Source: Coprenecus sp964640305 (lineage in GTDB: Bacteria > Bacteroidota > Bacteroidia > Bacteroidales > UBA932). Taken from it: a stretch of 13,003 nucleotides of DNA. The DNA lies in contig CAZXFF010000051.1 of the NCBI GenBank assembly GCA_964640305.1, forward strand, positions 1-13,003. The letters run 5' to 3'. The stretch's first letter is position 1. Each line of letters starts with the position of its first letter. Below, piece after piece: positions 12,440 to 13,003 of this stretch. Made by a program: the position numbers and the translations under genes. The notes under the pieces are model-generated. The model was not told the origin of the DNA, made no database searches, and saw only the letters and a list, made by a program, of their open reading frames with translations.

Positions 12440-13003
12440 CCGCAGGTGAACCGGGCCTTTTCATCTAACTCGCAGAGCACCAATGCCTTACCGCAAATCA
12501 CGCGGTACACCTGCGGAAGCGCTTCGGCTGCGAATGTGCCCGAGAACGCACTCTCACCACGGTGCCCCCTCCTGTCGCCTCCGCAGGTGAACCGGACCAT
12601 TTCGCCTAACTCGCAGAGCACCAATGCCTTACCGCAAATCACGCGGTACACCTGCGGAAGCGCTTCGGCTGCGAATGTGCCCGAGAACGCCCTCTCGCTG
12701 CGGTCCGTACTCCACTTCCCTCCGCAGGTGAACCGGCTCACTTCGCCTAACTGACATAGAGTCAATGCTTTACCGCAAATCACGCGGTACACCTGCGGAA
12801 GCGCTTCGGCTGCCAATGTGCCCGAGAACGCCCTCTCGCCGCGGTCCGTTCTCCACTTCCCTCCGCAGGTGAACCGGGCCTTTTCATCTAACTCGCAGAG
12901 CACCAATGCCTTACTGCAAATCACACGGTACACCTGCGAAAACACTTCGGCTGCCAATGTGCCCGAGAACGCACTCTCACCACGGTGCCCCCTCCTGTCG
13001 CCT
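12440..13003 (+). repeat. Tandem array of four 141-bp units, running off the window
   Basis: Units start at 12440, 12581, 12722 and 12863, each exactly 141 bp; the last ends on the final base. Each unit starts with CCGCAGGTGAACCG and, 63 bases later, has the inverted word CGGTACACCTGCGG (12503, 12644, 12785, 12926, the last copy ending in GA), one mismatch from perfect complementarity. The ~49 bases between them would form a loop. A second short palindrome GAAGCGCTTC follows in the first three units. Variation concentrates just after the first core and in the last ~30 bases. I read the array as noncoding DNA or RNA; its function is unknown. Confidence 0.92.

Noticed and set aside
12296..12754. 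Plus-strand open frame across the tRNA terminator and repeats
   Set aside because: Repeat-derived translation that begins inside the terminator hairpin; no family resemblance.
12238..12957. Open frame of 239 codons on the minus strand across the repeat array
   Set aside because: It stays open because 141 is a multiple of three. It runs into the tRNA (ending in the artefact peptide APTGLEPVF typical of antisense tRNA), differences between units change amino acids freely, and it has no credible start.
12440..13003. CRISPR array
   Set aside because: Units are 141 bp and conserved over most of their length; there are no unique spacers of uniform size and no cas genes.

Overview
The window looks like chromosomal sequence from a Bacteroidota bacterium, probably Bacteroidales of a gut or metagenomic type. 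The evidence is a repeated Bacteroidota-type promoter (TTTG, 19 nt, TAnnTTTG; best before the tRNA, the DUF177 gene and the acyl-CoA ligase), a tRNA with no encoded CCA, and the style of the proteins. I cannot name a genus. Ten Ns (7716-7725) and a perfect 55-bp inverted identity between the two ends suggest that this is a complete short-read scaffold that broke at a repeat on both sides.

Layout. 1-240: one 141-bp repeat unit (reverse orientation) and decayed copies of its core word. 241-563: a strongly G-rich, C-poor stretch without a credible gene. 591-950: a short MarR-type regulator, convergent with a long-chain acyl-CoA ligase (1137-3038, minus); a hairpin that can terminate both lies between them. 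3143-4950: a likely two-gene unit of a secreted Ntn-hydrolase-like protein and a low-molecular-weight protein tyrosine phosphatase. 5116-5961: an AraC-type regulator, tail to tail with ftsH. 5970-9536 (minus): guaA followed by ftsH. 9596-12095 (plus): typA/bipA, then DUF177 (YceD-like) and rpmF from a promoter that overlaps the end of typA. 12204-12275: tRNA-Arg(CCT) with its own promoter and terminator. 12339-13003: more core words, then four tandem repeat units of exactly 141 bp running off the end.

Most genes are housekeeping: GMP synthesis (guaA), membrane protein quality control (ftsH), ribosome biogenesis and stress translation (typA, DUF177, rpmF), fatty-acid activation. The accessory part is the hydrolase/phosphatase/AraC segment. 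The least explained element is the 141-bp repeat family: each unit carries the word CGCAGGTG(A/T)ACC in two inverted copies, so each unit could fold into a long-looped hairpin. The arrays at the two ends are inverted relative to each other. I see no complete defence or mobile system. The repeat family is the best candidate for something undescribed.
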